Assembly: GCA_964383665.1 (NCBI GenBank)
Contig: CAYLHO010000001.1
Coordinates: 248,001 to 312,000, forward strand
Length of the DNA stretch: 64,000 nucleotides
Direction of reading: 5' to 3'
From: UMGS687 sp964383665
GTDB taxonomy: Bacteria > Bacillota > Clostridia > Christensenellales > UBA1242
Shown here: positions 1-8,144 of the stretch, piece after piece
How the letters are laid out: the number at the start of each line of letters is the position of its first letter
How positions within the stretch are numbered: the stretch's first letter is position 1
The notes under the pieces: model-generated
The model's input: only the letters and a program-made list of their open reading frames with translations
Databases searched by the model: none
What the model was told of the DNA's origin: nothing
Translations under genes and position numbers: made by a program

Positions 1-955
1 AAACAACATCATTTTGGTTGAGAACAGTAACAATTGTTGCACTAACATTATTCGTTGTTGTTAAAGGTCTTTTAGACGCAGGAATGAAAACATCATTAAC
101 AGCAATTGCAACATAATCTCTTGTGTCTGCTCTGTTTGCATTATTAACCGAAAACGAAATTAAATATGTTCCCGTTTGAGGAGCAATAAGACCACTGTTG
201 GTTACTTGGAATCCGTTTGAAATTTGAACCTCTCCAAATGTTAGCGGAACTTCAGTTGTTATAGATTGTTCATTTAGATTATATATTGTTGCATTAAAAT
301 CTGGCGTTGAACCCGGAGGACCATCATCTCCCTGTGCTCCTTTTTCGCCTCTTTCGCCCTTTTCTCCTTTTGGAATGTAGAAAGTTAAGTGGTGAATGTT
401 TCGCTCAAAATCGTCTTGAACTTCCGCCGGTTCATTTGCTTCAACTGTTTCTGTCCCATCAATTGTTATAACCTCGCTGATTCCAATTTCGCCAGGAAAT
501 CCTCTTGGTCCTGTTTCTCCTTTTTCCCCTTTCTCGCCTTTTGGAATTGTAAAATCAAAATAGTGCACGCTGTTTTCATAGCGGTCAGCAACGTTTGCCT
601 TTTCGTTCGAATCAACAGTTTTTGTTTCGCCGGCAACAACTCTTTCCGGAGCGGCAGCAACGCCTTGAGGAATCATAAAATCAAGAAAAACAGTGTTACC
701 TTCTTTTGTTGAAACAACGTTCGCATCTGTTCCCGGCGGAACAGTTGTTGTTGAACGAACCTCAACAGTTTCATAACTTGGTCCAATTGGTCCTCGCTCT
801 CCTTTTTCTCCTGCAGGGCCTGCTGGTCCAGGCTCTCCTCTTTCTCCCGCGGGACCTGTTGGGCCTGTTGCCCCTCTTGGACCATATTTAACAATTTCAG
901 CTTTGAAAGGAGCATCTTTTTTGCAACAATAGGGATTTTTGTAATTTTTTTTCAT
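1..955 (-). CDS. Collagen-like surface/exosporium-type protein, 3' end outside window
   Basis: The frame is open from the ATG at 955 to the window edge, giving 318 residues without a stop. A strong ribosome site (GGGGTGA) precedes the start. Three collagen-type G-X-Y tracts lie at about residues 25-60 (12 triplets), 140-159 and 197-216. They alternate with a roughly 35-residue unit ending in a hydrophobic strand plus IPKG/IPQG (ends near 98, 140 and 197). The last part, from about residue 217, reads like the start of a C1q/BclA-type beta-sandwich (GLIAPQTGTYLISFSV). Such proteins form trimeric stalk-and-head filaments on spores or cell surfaces. There is no signal peptide and the N-terminus carries a Cys pair (C10-C11), which fits spore-coat or exosporium delivery better than Sec export. 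The role is inferred; the collagen architecture is plain. Confidence 0.85.
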   Translation of the reverse strand, partial: MKKNYKNPYCCKKDAPFKAEIVKYGPRGATGPTGPAGERGEPGPAGPAGEKGERGPIGPSYETVEVRSTTTVPPGTDANVVSTKEGNTVFLDFMIPQGVAAAPERVVAGETKTVDSNEKANVADRYENSVHYFDFTIPKGEKGEKGETGPRGFPGEIGISEVITIDGTETVEANEPAEVQDDFERNIHHLTFYIPKGEKGERGEKGAQGDDGPPGSTPDFNATIYNLNEQSITTEVPLTFGEVQISNGFQVTNSGLIAPQTGTYLISFSVNNANRADTRDYVAIAVNDVFIPASKRPLTTTNNVSATIVTVLNQNDVV

Positions 956-1030
956 ATATTCACCCCAAATAAAATTAACTATTTCATTATATAAAAAAGA
1001 AAAAAGTTGTGTTAAAACAACTATTCTAAC

Positions 1031-1056
1031 AAAAAAACTCCCAGTTCAAACTGGGA
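1031..1056 (-). terminator. Rho-independent terminator
   Basis: On the minus strand a hairpin CTCCCAGTT/AACTGGGAG is followed by seven T. It lies directly after the small gene ending at 1069 and separates it from the collagen-like gene. Confidence 0.85.
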
Positions 1057-1068
1057 GCTGTGGACATA

Positions 1069-1266
1069 TTAAAATGATGGTTCAAAATCGGATTTTTTTG
1101 GAATGTATTTTCCTTCCAATCTTTCATATTTTGCATATACAGATTGTGATTGTTGCCTTGGAATTTCTCGTTGAAGTTCCGTTGTGAAATAGTCCATTCC
1201 TCTGATTGTTGTGTCTCTTAAATCTCCGCCCATCATAGCAAATTGATCAATCGATTCTCCTAACAT
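1069..1266 (-). CDS. Small protein of unknown function, 65 aa
   Basis: Product not recognised. The start is set at the ATG at 1266, because AAGGAGG lies four bases upstream of it; the in-frame ATG at 1281 would lie upstream of that ribosome site. The protein is hydrophilic, begins MLGESIDQFAMMGGDL, and has no signal peptide, membrane segment or cysteine. It has its own promoter (1287-1315) and terminator, so it is a monocistronic unit. It could be a small spore or regulatory protein, but nothing in the sequence decides this. Confidence 0.7.
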   Translation of the reverse strand: MLGESIDQFAMMGGDLRDTTIRGMDYFTTELQREIPRQQSQSVYAKYERLEGKYIPKKSDFEPSF

Positions 1267-1286
1267 AAATCCTCCTTGCAAGCGTT

Positions 1287-1315
1287 AATTTAACACTTAA
1301 ATAATTGAAAGTCAA
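1287..1315 (-). promoter_or_regulatory. Sigma-A-type promoter for the 65-aa gene
   Basis: Minus strand TTGACT, 17-base spacer, TAAATT, followed by the ribosome site of the gene starting at 1266. Confidence 0.7.
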
Positions 1316-1345
1316 TAGGGTTTTTGAAAATTTTTACTAAAATTT

Positions 1346-1915
1346 CTAACAAATTAATTCTTGCTCGCGGTTTTCTGTTTTTTTCTTGTTCGAAGCGGAA
1401 TTTGTTGGATAAACAAAAGTTAAATCAACATGGTTGTTGCAGTTTGAATGCTTGCAGATTTCAATTCCACAATCTTCAATTGAAACAACTTCCCTGTTTT
1501 TATCATTAACCTTGAAAGGAACATCAAGTTTTTCAATTTTAATGATTTGAGTTTTGTTGTTCGAAAGTTCCTCGCCAACAAAAATTTCATTTTGATCTTT
1601 CTTCCCGCACTTAAATTCAATGGATTTTTTCATGGATTTAATAATTGTTTCCGCAGTTGACTTTGGAACTTCTCGTGAGCAAATATACCCAATAAATTTT
1701 GGGCAATTCCCGCTTAAAAAGTTTTCCTTAACAGTTTTGAAATCAAGCTTGTCGCCGTTGTTGAGAAAGAGCGCAACTGGAAGTTGGAAAACATAGTTCA
1801 AAAGCGAGGAAGCCCCGTTTTTAACTTTTAAAAATAATTCAGTTCTGTCTGCAACATCACGGCAATCAAAAACAATTGTTGGCGATTTTGGATCGTCGAA
1901 GCCAATAAATTTCAT
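1346..1915 (-). CDS. Hypothetical protein, 189 aa
   Basis: Not recognised. The ATG at 1915 has a clear ribosome site (AAGGAGA). The predicted protein is soluble, with no signal peptide or membrane helix, and mixes alpha/beta-like segments. Cysteines are scattered (C18, C71, C79, C102 and a group near 149-159: C-x4-C-x3-C). The last 20 residues are charged and probably disordered. It lies between a GNAT gene and a small unknown gene, all on the same strand but each well separated. No function is proposed. Confidence 0.65.
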   Translation of the reverse strand: MKFIGFDDPKSPTIVFDCRDVADRTELFLKVKNGASSLLNYVFQLPVALFLNNGDKLDFKTVKENFLSGNCPKFIGYICSREVPKSTAETIIKSMKKSIEFKCGKKDQNEIFVGEELSNNKTQIIKIEKLDVPFKVNDKNREVVSIEDCGIEICKHSNCNNHVDLTFVYPTNSASNKKKTENREQELIC

Positions 1916-1960
1916 AAATTTTCTCCTTACACAAAATAATACAACATTGAATTTGAAAAA

Positions 1961-2464
1961 TTAATATCCAATTTCAGATTCTGGCAAAGTTTTTAAATTC
2001 ATTGCCGATTTTCCAAAAACAAGGAAATCGCGGTTTTCGTCTGTAATTTTAAACCCGCAAGACATAAAAAGTTTTTGTGCAGACGCATTTTCCTTAAAGA
2101 CCGATGTTTTAACGGTGCTATAGGTTTTGTTAAGCGAAAAGCGGTTTAGAAAAACGTCTTTAAGCGCTTGTTTCCCAACTCCGCTCCCTCGAAAATTTGG
2201 ATTGACAACAATGTTATATATGTTTAAAACATTTCCGCTCTCTTCAACTCCAAACATAAGCGCAACAGCGGCTTTACCATCAACAAAGCCAATAACATTT
2301 CGGAACTGTCCGTTTCGCATAAGTTTAAGGCAATCTGAAATTTCGGAGGCGGTTTTCCCCCAAGTTTTTTCGCTCATGCAAAGAAATTTCCTGTCGAGCG
2401 GGTTAAGCCAACTTTCAATTTGATTTTCGTCAGCTTCTCCAATTTTTTTCCATTTAATTTCCAT
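1961..2464 (-). CDS. GNAT-family N-acetyltransferase, 167 aa
   Basis: Transfers an acetyl group from acetyl-CoA to an amine; the substrate is unknown. The fold signature is motif A at about residues 86-100, VVNPNFRGSGVGKQA, where R92-G93-x-G95-V96-G97 forms the pyrophosphate-binding loop after strand beta4. An N-A-x-x-L motif B segment follows (ENASAQKLFMSCGF), typical of RimI-like enzymes. Length matches a single-domain GNAT. The start ATG at 2464 has no ribosome site; a TAATAT box lies 6 bases upstream with an extended TG, so the mRNA may be leaderless. No partner gene indicates the substrate. Confidence 0.85.
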   Translation of the reverse strand: MEIKWKKIGEADENQIESWLNPLDRKFLCMSEKTWGKTASEISDCLKLMRNGQFRNVIGFVDGKAAVALMFGVEESGNVLNIYNIVVNPNFRGSGVGKQALKDVFLNRFSLNKTYSTVKTSVFKENASAQKLFMSCGFKITDENRDFLVFGKSAMNLKTLPESEIGY

Positions 2465-2567
2465 GGAAGTATATTATCACTTTTTTCAAAAAAAATAAAT
2501 ACCTTTTAAACTTAAATTTCTGCAAAATTAACATTTTTTAAAAAAATTAATAAAATGGTAAAAACGC

Positions 2568-2597
2568 TTGACAGTTGAACACCTATTCAACTATAAT
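2568..2597 (+). promoter_or_regulatory. cad promoter with CadC operator in the spacer
   Basis: TTGACA (2568-2573), an 18-base spacer, TATAAT (2592-2597). A perfect inverted repeat AGTTGAA-6-TTCAACT (2573-2592) fills the spacer and touches both boxes. This is the geometry expected for ArsR/CadC-type repression, where the metal-free repressor blocks RNA polymerase. Confidence 0.8.
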
Positions 2598-2629
2598 TAA
2601 GGTGATTTAATTAAAAAAAGGAAAAGAAT

Positions 2630-3007
2630 ATGGGAAAAAACGAACTTTTATGCGATTGCGACATGATTCACGAAGATGCAGTTAAAAGCGCAAAAGAAAA
2701 AATTCTTGATGAAGAAACTCTTTTGCTTATTGCGGATTTCTATAAAGCGCTTTCCGACAGCACAAGAATTAAGATAATTAATCTACTTGAAAAAAATGAA
2801 CTTTGCGTTTGTGACATTTCGGTTATTCTCAACATGACGAAATCGGCTGTTTCCCACCAACTTAAAAATCTTAGGGAAATGAACCTAATTAAGGCAAAAA
2901 GGAAGGGAAAAGAAATTTGGTATTCACTTGCCGACAATCACGTTCGCGAGGTTTTTGAAATAAGTTTAAGTCACGTTTTAGAGGGTGAAAATGAAGAAGA
3001 AGTTTAA
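2630..3007 (+). CDS. cadC: CadC/CzrA-type metal-sensing ArsR-family repressor
   Basis: 125-residue winged-helix repressor of the SmtB/ArsR family. The alpha3-type metal site motif ELCVCD lies at about residues 60-65, followed by the recognition helix (MTKSAVSHQLKNL) and a beta-wing (AKRKGKEIWYSL). The N-terminal LLCDCD provides further thiolates, as in S. aureus CadC, which uses N-terminal Cys plus the CVC pair to sense Cd/Pb/Zn. It overlaps cadA by 17 bases and has a palindromic operator between the -35 and -10 of its promoter. The expected behaviour is autorepression released by soft metals. The ribosome site AAAGGAAAAG precedes the ATG. Confidence 0.93.
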   Translation: MGKNELLCDCDMIHEDAVKSAKEKILDEETLLLIADFYKALSDSTRIKIINLLEKNELCVCDISVILNMTKSAVSHQLKNLREMNLIKAKRKGKEIWYSLADNHVREVFEISLSHVLEGENEEEV

Positions 3008-5036
3008 AATTAAAGGGCTCGACTGCCCCAACTGTGCAAAAACTCTTGAAACAAAAATTTGCGAACTTGAATGCGTTGAAAATGCAAAAATAGATTTCCT
3101 AAAATCAACGCTTGAACTTGAAGCTGACAACATTGAAAAAGCGGTTTCCGATTCAATTTCAATTGCAAAAGTTATTGAACCAAATGCAAAAATTATTGTT
3201 AAAGACGAAAAACATAAAATTTTTGAAAAAAAATTTTTTATTGACCTTTCGCTCTTAATTTTGGGAATTTCTGTTGGTTTGGTTGCACTTTTGGTTGAAA
3301 TGCCGGTTTATGCTTTCTGGATTTTGTTTGTTTCAAGCGCTCTTCTCATGGGATATAAAACATATTTAAAAGCCTTTATGTTGCTTTTCAAAAAGACAAT
3401 TAACGAAAATCTGCTTGTAACAATTTCAGTTTTTGGTGCGGCTGCTGTTGGGGAATTTATGGATTCTCTTATGGTTATTGCGCTCTATTCAATTGGGAAA
3501 ATTCTTGAAAATCTTGCGCTGGAAAAATCGAGAAAATCAATTGAAAAGTTGACTAATTTAAAGCCAGAAACAGTTGTTAGGCTTAACGGCGAAAACGAAG
3601 AAATTGTTTCACCTTCCGAAATTAAAATTGGCAACATTTTCATTGTTAAACCTGGCGAACGCGTTGCAATTGACGGAATTATTGTTGAGGGAAACTCAAA
3701 CTTGGACGTTCAAAGTTTAACCGGGGAAAGCCTTCCAAAGTTTGTTCAAAAAGGCGATCAAGTTCTTTCGGGCTCAATTGTTTTAACAAGCGTTCTTAAA
3801 ATTGAAGCAACGGCGAACTTGGAAAGCAGCACTGCTCAAAAAATTATGGACATGATTGAGAATGCAAGCGAAAAAAAAGCAAAAACCGAAACGGTTATTT
3901 CAAAAATTACAAAGTGGTACACTCTTGGCGTTGTTTTGCTTGCAATTCTTGTTTGGGGAATTGTTTGGGCGGTTACAAAAGACTTAAACACTGCAATCTA
4001 TCGAGGGTTGATTTTCCTTGTTGTTTCCTGCCCTTGTGCGTTTGCAATTTCTGTTCCTCTTGCATATTTCTCTGGGCTTGGGAACGCTTCTAAACGCGGA
4101 ATTTTGATTAAAGGTTCAAACTATCTTGATGAAGCAGCAAATCTTAAAACAATTGCATTCGATAAAACTGGAACTCTTACAACGGGAGAATTTAAGATTA
4201 AAAAAATTGTTTCAACATGCGAAAAAAGTGAAGAGGAAATTTTACAGCTTTGCGCTCTTGGCGAAGCACATTCGCTCCACCCAATTGCAAAAGCAATTGC
4301 AAATGAATTTAAAGGAGAATTTAAAGAAATTTCAAATTTTAAGGAAATTTCTGGCGAAGGAATTTCTTTTGAATTTGAGGGGCAAACATATTTTGTTGGA
4401 AGAAAAAGCAAAAATCTTCTTGAAACAACAGTTGAGCTCTATAACGAAAACAACAAGCTTGGAGAAATCGTTTTGGAAGACGAAATTAAGGAAAGCGCAA
4501 AAACAGCAATTGCGAAACTTCATGAAATGGGCATCAAAACAATAATGCTTTCGGGAGACAATAAAATTGTTGTTGAAAAAGTTGCAAAGGAAATTGGAAT
4601 TGACAATGCTTTTTCAAACTTGCTTCCCGAAAACAAATTTAAACTTATTGAGCAAGAAAAAGACAATAAGAATAAGATTGGATATGTTGGCGATGGGCTT
4701 AACGACGCGCCTTCCCTAACCCTTGCTAATGTTGGATTCAGCATGGGGCTTAGGGGAAACGACGCAAGCATTGAGGCTTCCGACATTGTTCTTGCAAACG
4801 ACAACCCCGAAAAGATTGTTGAAGCAATTGAAATTTCAAAGTTCACAAAAAAAATCGTTTGGGAAAACATTGGGCTTTCTGCGCTTATCAAAATTGTTTT
4901 CCTGTCGCTTGGTGCTTTTGGAATAACAGGCATGTTAAGCGCGGTTATTGCCGATGTTGGCGTAACACTTCTTGCAATTTTAAATTCGCTTCGAGCATTA
5001 AAATTCAATCCTAAATTGTTAAAGAAAAAGCATTGA
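2991..5036 (+). CDS. cadA: Cd/Zn/Pb-transporting P1B-2 ATPase (CadA)
   Basis: Membrane pump that exports divalent soft metals using ATP, 681 residues. There is one N-terminal HMA domain with metal site GLDCPNCA (C12, C15). The membrane metal site is S346-CPC. Phosphorylation occurs at D391 in DKTGTLT, the HP motif is SLHPIAKAI, and the hinge is GDGLNDAPS. Transmembrane helices 7 and 8 carry the lysine (ALIKIVF) and aspartate (VIADVGVT) that mark the Zn/Cd subgroup rather than copper pumps. The start is set at the ATG at 2991, which has GAGGGTG at proper spacing; a GTG at 2985 lies inside that site. It is co-transcribed with, and overlaps, cadC. Confidence 0.95.
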   Translation: MKKKFKIKGLDCPNCAKTLETKICELECVENAKIDFLKSTLELEADNIEKAVSDSISIAKVIEPNAKIIVKDEKHKIFEKKFFIDLSLLILGISVGLVALLVEMPVYAFWILFVSSALLMGYKTYLKAFMLLFKKTINENLLVTISVFGAAAVGEFMDSLMVIALYSIGKILENLALEKSRKSIEKLTNLKPETVVRLNGENEEIVSPSEIKIGNIFIVKPGERVAIDGIIVEGNSNLDVQSLTGESLPKFVQKGDQVLSGSIVLTSVLKIEATANLESSTAQKIMDMIENASEKKAKTETVISKITKWYTLGVVLLAILVWGIVWAVTKDLNTAIYRGLIFLVVSCPCAFAISVPLAYFSGLGNASKRGILIKGSNYLDEAANLKTIAFDKTGTLTTGEFKIKKIVSTCEKSEEEILQLCALGEAHSLHPIAKAIANEFKGEFKEISNFKEISGEGISFEFEGQTYFVGRKSKNLLETTVELYNENNKLGEIVLEDEIKESAKTAIAKLHEMGIKTIMLSGDNKIVVEKVAKEIGIDNAFSNLLPENKFKLIEQEKDNKNKIGYVGDGLNDAPSLTLANVGFSMGLRGNDASIEASDIVLANDNPEKIVEAIEISKFTKKIVWENIGLSALIKIVFLSLGAFGITGMLSAVIADVGVTLLAILNSLRALKFNPKLLKKKH

Positions 5037-5053
5037 TAAAAATGCTTTTTTTC
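5025..5053 (+). terminator. Terminator of the cadCA operon
   Basis: AAAAAGCAT ... ATGCTTTTTTT hairpin that includes the cadA stop codon in its loop region. Confidence 0.8.
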
Positions 5054-5092
5054 TTGCGTAAACTTTAACAAACCTTAAGCATATAAATAAAT

Positions 5093-5791
5093 GTGAAATT
5101 GTTTTCAAAACGTTTAAGTTATTTAAACAAAGAAAAAGCAAAGAAAACAATAAAACAAAAAGCAACAATTGTTGTTGTGATTTTTTTGCTGGTTATCATT
5201 GCAATAATTCTTTATTTAAATTTTGTTGTTAACCCTGTTGTTATATCAATGAGCGAGGCAAAAGTTCGAAGCCTTGCAACAAAAGCGGTTGGCGGCGCAG
5301 TTTACGACATAGTCAGCCAAGGCGACATATACAGTGATTTAATTTCAATTTCGAAAAACAACGATGGCGATGTTGCAATGATTCAAGCAAATTCAGTTCA
5401 AATAAACCTTCTAACAAGAAAACTAACCCGCCTTGCAACTTCAAATCTTGAACAAATTGGAGAGCAAGGAATCGACATTCCAATTGGAACATTCAGCGGA
5501 ATGCCAATTCTTGTTGGTCGCGGGCCAAGCATAAACATAAAAATGATTCCAATTGGTGCAATTTCAAGCTCGTTTAAAAGTGAATTCACAAACGCAGGAA
5601 TCAACCAAACAAATCATCGAATTTATGTCACAATTCAATCCAAAGTCAACGTTGTTTTGCCAACAGCAAATCAAACCGTTGAAACCTCAACCCAAGTTTT
5701 GATTTGCGAAAACATAATAATTGGGAAAATTCCAGAAACATATTTACATTCCGATTCGCTTGACGAAATGATGAACTTAATTCCAAATTAA
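5093..5791 (+). CDS. yunB: Sporulation protein YunB-like, 232 aa
   Basis: One N-terminal transmembrane helix (about residues 26-46) followed by an extracytoplasmic domain. The sequence after the helix (FVVNPVVISMSEAKVRSLA) and the downstream PIGTFSGMPILVGRGP segment are the YunB family signature. In B. subtilis, yunB is a sigma-E gene needed for efficient spore formation; its biochemical role is not established. The start is a GTG at 5093 with no ribosome site; CATATAAAT lies just upstream. Length equals the family norm. It stands alone after the cad operon terminator. Confidence 0.85.
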   Translation: MKLFSKRLSYLNKEKAKKTIKQKATIVVVIFLLVIIAIILYLNFVVNPVVISMSEAKVRSLATKAVGGAVYDIVSQGDIYSDLISISKNNDGDVAMIQANSVQINLLTRKLTRLATSNLEQIGEQGIDIPIGTFSGMPILVGRGPSINIKMIPIGAISSSFKSEFTNAGINQTNHRIYVTIQSKVNVVLPTANQTVETSTQVLICENIIIGKIPETYLHSDSLDEMMNLIPN

Positions 5792-5865
5792 TGCCATTCG
5801 CCAAAGGGAATTCTTAAACAAAAACCCTTAATTTTAAAATTTATTTATGCCCTGCAAAATACCTT

Positions 5866-5890
5866 AAAAAAACCTTGCATTTCTGCAAGG
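5866..5890 (-). terminator. Terminator after tRNA-Val
   Basis: Minus strand hairpin CCTTGCA-GAAA-TGCAAGG followed by seven T, beginning 12 bases after the tRNA CCA end. Confidence 0.85.
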
Positions 5891-5901
5891 ATTTGTTTTG
5901 T

Positions 5902-5977
5902 TGGTGGGCAGTAAGGGACTCGAACCCCTGACTTCCTCCACGTCAAAGAGACACTCTACCAACTGAGTTAACTGCCC
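5902..5977 (-). tRNA. tRNA-Val (anticodon GAC), CCA encoded
   Basis: 76-base cloverleaf on the minus strand. The acceptor GGGCAGT pairs with ACTGCCC, the D arm is ACTC/GAGT with loop AGTTGGTA, and the anticodon stem TCTCT/GGAGG has loop TTGACGT, so the anticodon is GAC. The T arm is AGGGG-TTCGAGT-CCCTT, the discriminator is A, and CCA is encoded in the DNA. It reads GTC and GTT codons; GTT is by far the commonest valine codon in neighbouring genes. It is transcribed as a single-gene unit with its own promoter and terminator. Confidence 0.95.
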
Positions 5978-5990
5978 AAGTTCTATGTGT

Positions 5991-6019
5991 AGAGTAACAA
6001 AATTGACTTAAGATGTCAA
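5991..6019 (-). promoter_or_regulatory. tRNA-Val promoter
   Basis: Minus strand TTGACA, 17-base spacer, TACTCT; the -10 box ends 13 bases before the mature tRNA 5' end. Confidence 0.75.
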
Positions 6020-6063
6020 ATAAATTTAATAAAAAAACAAATCAAATTGATTTGTTTAATTGT

Positions 6064-6804
6064 TTAATTAAGGATTATGTTTGCAAATTCCTTTGGGTCA
6101 AGACTTGCCCCGCCAACAAGTGCACCGCAAATATCCTTATTTTTGAAAATTTGTTTTGATGTTTGCGCGGTTAAGCTTCCGCCATAAATAACTTGTTGAT
6201 TTTCGGCTGCTTCTTTGGAATAATGAGCAGAAATTATTTTTCTTATCAATTTTGCAGCATTTGAAATGTCGGTTATTGGAGCAACAATTCCAGTTCCAAC
6301 AGCCCAAACCGGCTCGTAGGCAATAATTATGCTTTTAAGTTCATTTTCATAAATTCCCGAAAGCGCTTCCTCAATTTGCTTTGTTAAAACGGATTGAGTC
6401 ATTTTTGCATTTCTTTGTGCTCGAGTTTCGCCAATGCAAAGGACAACTTTCATGCCATGTTGCAAGGCGGTTTTAATTTTTTTATTAATTCTTGCGTTTG
6501 TTTCGCCATAAAGTTTTCGTCTTTCGCTGTGACCAAGTAGTGAGAACTTAACATTAAAATCCTTAAGCATGTTAACAGAAATTTCGCCTGTGAAATTGCC
6601 CTGCTCTGCCTCATGGAAATTTTGAGCGCCAAGAACAATTCTTTCGTCCAAATTTTCGCCAAGATAAAGCGAAGTGTGGGGCAAGCAAATTCCAACCTCA
6701 CAAGGAAGTTCGTTTGGCAAAAGTTTGTTGAAAGTCGAAATGTATTCAAGCGTTTCAAAGCTTGTTTTGTTCATCTTAAAATTTGCAATAACAATTTTTT
6801 TCAT
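6064..6804 (-). CDS. tpiA: Triosephosphate isomerase
   Basis: Interconverts dihydroxyacetone phosphate and glyceraldehyde 3-phosphate in glycolysis; cytoplasmic. 246 residues, the usual single TIM-barrel length. The N-terminus has the substrate-binding NFKMNK (N8, K10-M-N-K). Catalytic His lies in SLLGHSERR (about 95), catalytic Glu in AYEPVWAVGTG (about 166, flexible loop follows), and phosphate-binding YGGS and GALVGGASL come near the end. It lies 11 bases after pgk with ribosome site AAAGGGG, so pgk-tpiA form one operon. gapA is not in the window. Confidence 0.97.
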   Translation of the reverse strand: MKKIVIANFKMNKTSFETLEYISTFNKLLPNELPCEVGICLPHTSLYLGENLDERIVLGAQNFHEAEQGNFTGEISVNMLKDFNVKFSLLGHSERRKLYGETNARINKKIKTALQHGMKVVLCIGETRAQRNAKMTQSVLTKQIEEALSGIYENELKSIIIAYEPVWAVGTGIVAPITDISNAAKLIRKIISAHYSKEAAENQQVIYGGSLTAQTSKQIFKNKDICGALVGGASLDPKEFANIILN

Positions 6805-6815
6805 AAGACCCCTTT

Positions 6816-8012
6816 CTAATATTCCTCTTTAACATCGGTTAATGCATCGTAACCTGGAAGTTCTGCCCCCTCAAGCAAAGCAAGAGTTGCGCCTCCGCCG
6901 GTTGAAATATGAGAAATCTTTTTGGAAAATTTATAGAGCTTAACTGCGGCAACGGTGTCGCCCCCGCCAACAATTGTAAGTCCCTTGTTTTTTGCAATTG
7001 ATTTTGCAACTTGATATGTTCCTGCTGCAAAATCTGGGAACTCAAAAACGCCCATTGGTCCGTTCCAAATAATTGTTTTTGCCTCTTTAATTTTTCTCTT
7101 AAAAAGTTTTATGGTTCGAGGTCCAATGTCAAGCCCCATGTAATTTTCTGGGATTTTTTCAATTTTGCAAACGCTTGCTTTTGAATTTGGACTGTAATTT
7201 GCGCTTGCAGCAACATCAACAGGAAGAATAATTGGCTTTCCAAGTTCTTTTGCTTCGTCCAAAATTCCTTTTGCAAGGTCAAGGCTCTTTTCATCAACAA
7301 TCGACGTTCCAACATTAATGCCTTGCGCTTTAAGAAAAGTGAACGACATTGCTCCACCAATCAAAACACAATCAGCTTTTTGCAACAAATTTCTTACAAC
7401 ACCAATTTTGTCGGCAACTTTTGCACCTCCTAAAATTGCAATAAACGGCCTTTCTGGGTTTTTCATTGCCTTTTCAATTGTGTTGATTTCCTTCCCCATC
7501 AAATACCCCATTCCATTGTTTGGAAGAAGTTTTGCAGCACGGTGGATTGACGCATGCTTGCGATGAATTGTTCCAAATGCATCATCAATATAAATATCTG
7601 CCAAGCTTGCAAGTTTTTTTGCAAAATAGAGGTCATTTGCCTCTTCTTCTTTATGAAAGCGCAAGTTTTCAAGAACCAAAACTTCCCCTTCTTTCAAATT
7701 TTTTGCCTTTTCAACTGCGTCAGGGCCAACAACATCAACAGCAAAATGGACTTTATTAATCAAATATTTAATCAGTTGTTGCGCAACAGGAAACATTGAA
7801 TATGTTTGATTAAATTCCCCTTTTGGACGCCCCAAGTGTGAGCAAATTATAAGTTTTGCTCCTTGCTTTAAAATGTAACGAATTGTTGGAAGTTCCGAAT
7901 AGATTCTCGTGTCGTCGGTTATGTTTCCAAAATCGTCGAGAGGAACGTTAAAATCTGCTCTTAAAAGAACAGTTTTCCCTTTCATATCAATATCTGATAA
8001 CATTCTTTTCAT
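6816..8012 (-). CDS. pgk: Phosphoglycerate kinase
   Basis: Makes ATP from 1,3-bisphosphoglycerate in glycolysis; monomer, cytoplasmic. 398 residues, full length. Substrate-binding RADFNVPLDD (about 19-28), SHLGRPKG (about 58-65) and the HRKHAS segment are in the N-domain. The nucleotide loop ILGGAKVADKI is at about 195-205, and the C-terminal GGGDTVAA and STGGGA motifs close the active site. The start at 8012 has AGGGG as ribosome site; a second ATG three codons in is less well spaced. First gene of pgk-tpiA. Confidence 0.97.
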   Translation of the reverse strand: MKRMLSDIDMKGKTVLLRADFNVPLDDFGNITDDTRIYSELPTIRYILKQGAKLIICSHLGRPKGEFNQTYSMFPVAQQLIKYLINKVHFAVDVVGPDAVEKAKNLKEGEVLVLENLRFHKEEEANDLYFAKKLASLADIYIDDAFGTIHRKHASIHRAAKLLPNNGMGYLMGKEINTIEKAMKNPERPFIAILGGAKVADKIGVVRNLLQKADCVLIGGAMSFTFLKAQGINVGTSIVDEKSLDLAKGILDEAKELGKPIILPVDVAASANYSPNSKASVCKIEKIPENYMGLDIGPRTIKLFKRKIKEAKTIIWNGPMGVFEFPDFAAGTYQVAKSIAKNKGLTIVGGGDTVAAVKLYKFSKKISHISTGGGATLALLEGAELPGYDALTDVKEEY

Positions 8013-8036
8013 ATATGCCCCTAAAATTCTGTTATT

Positions 8037-8065
8037 ATTTTATCATTTAATATTATTTTTAACAA
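8037..8065 (-). promoter_or_regulatory. pgk promoter
   Basis: Minus strand TTGTTA, 17-base spacer, TAAAAT, about 25 bases before the pgk start. It faces away from the promoter at 8088-8116. Confidence 0.65.
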
Positions 8066-8087
8066 ACAAATTTCTCCTTTTATTTGT

Positions 8088-8116
8088 TTGTGAATTTAAA
8101 AAAAAGAATGTATAAT
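8088..8116 (+). promoter_or_regulatory. Promoter of the SPT-like gene
   Basis: TTGTGA, 17-base spacer, perfect TATAAT (8111-8116), then an AAAAAGGAG ribosome site before the ATG at 8145. Confidence 0.75.
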
Positions 8117-8144
8117 CAAAATTGTTTTAAAAAAGGAGAAAAAA

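Noticed and set aside
389..915. Several short open frames on both strands over the first kilobase
   Set aside because: They lie in other frames of the collagen-like gene, which explains the sequence and runs off the window edge.
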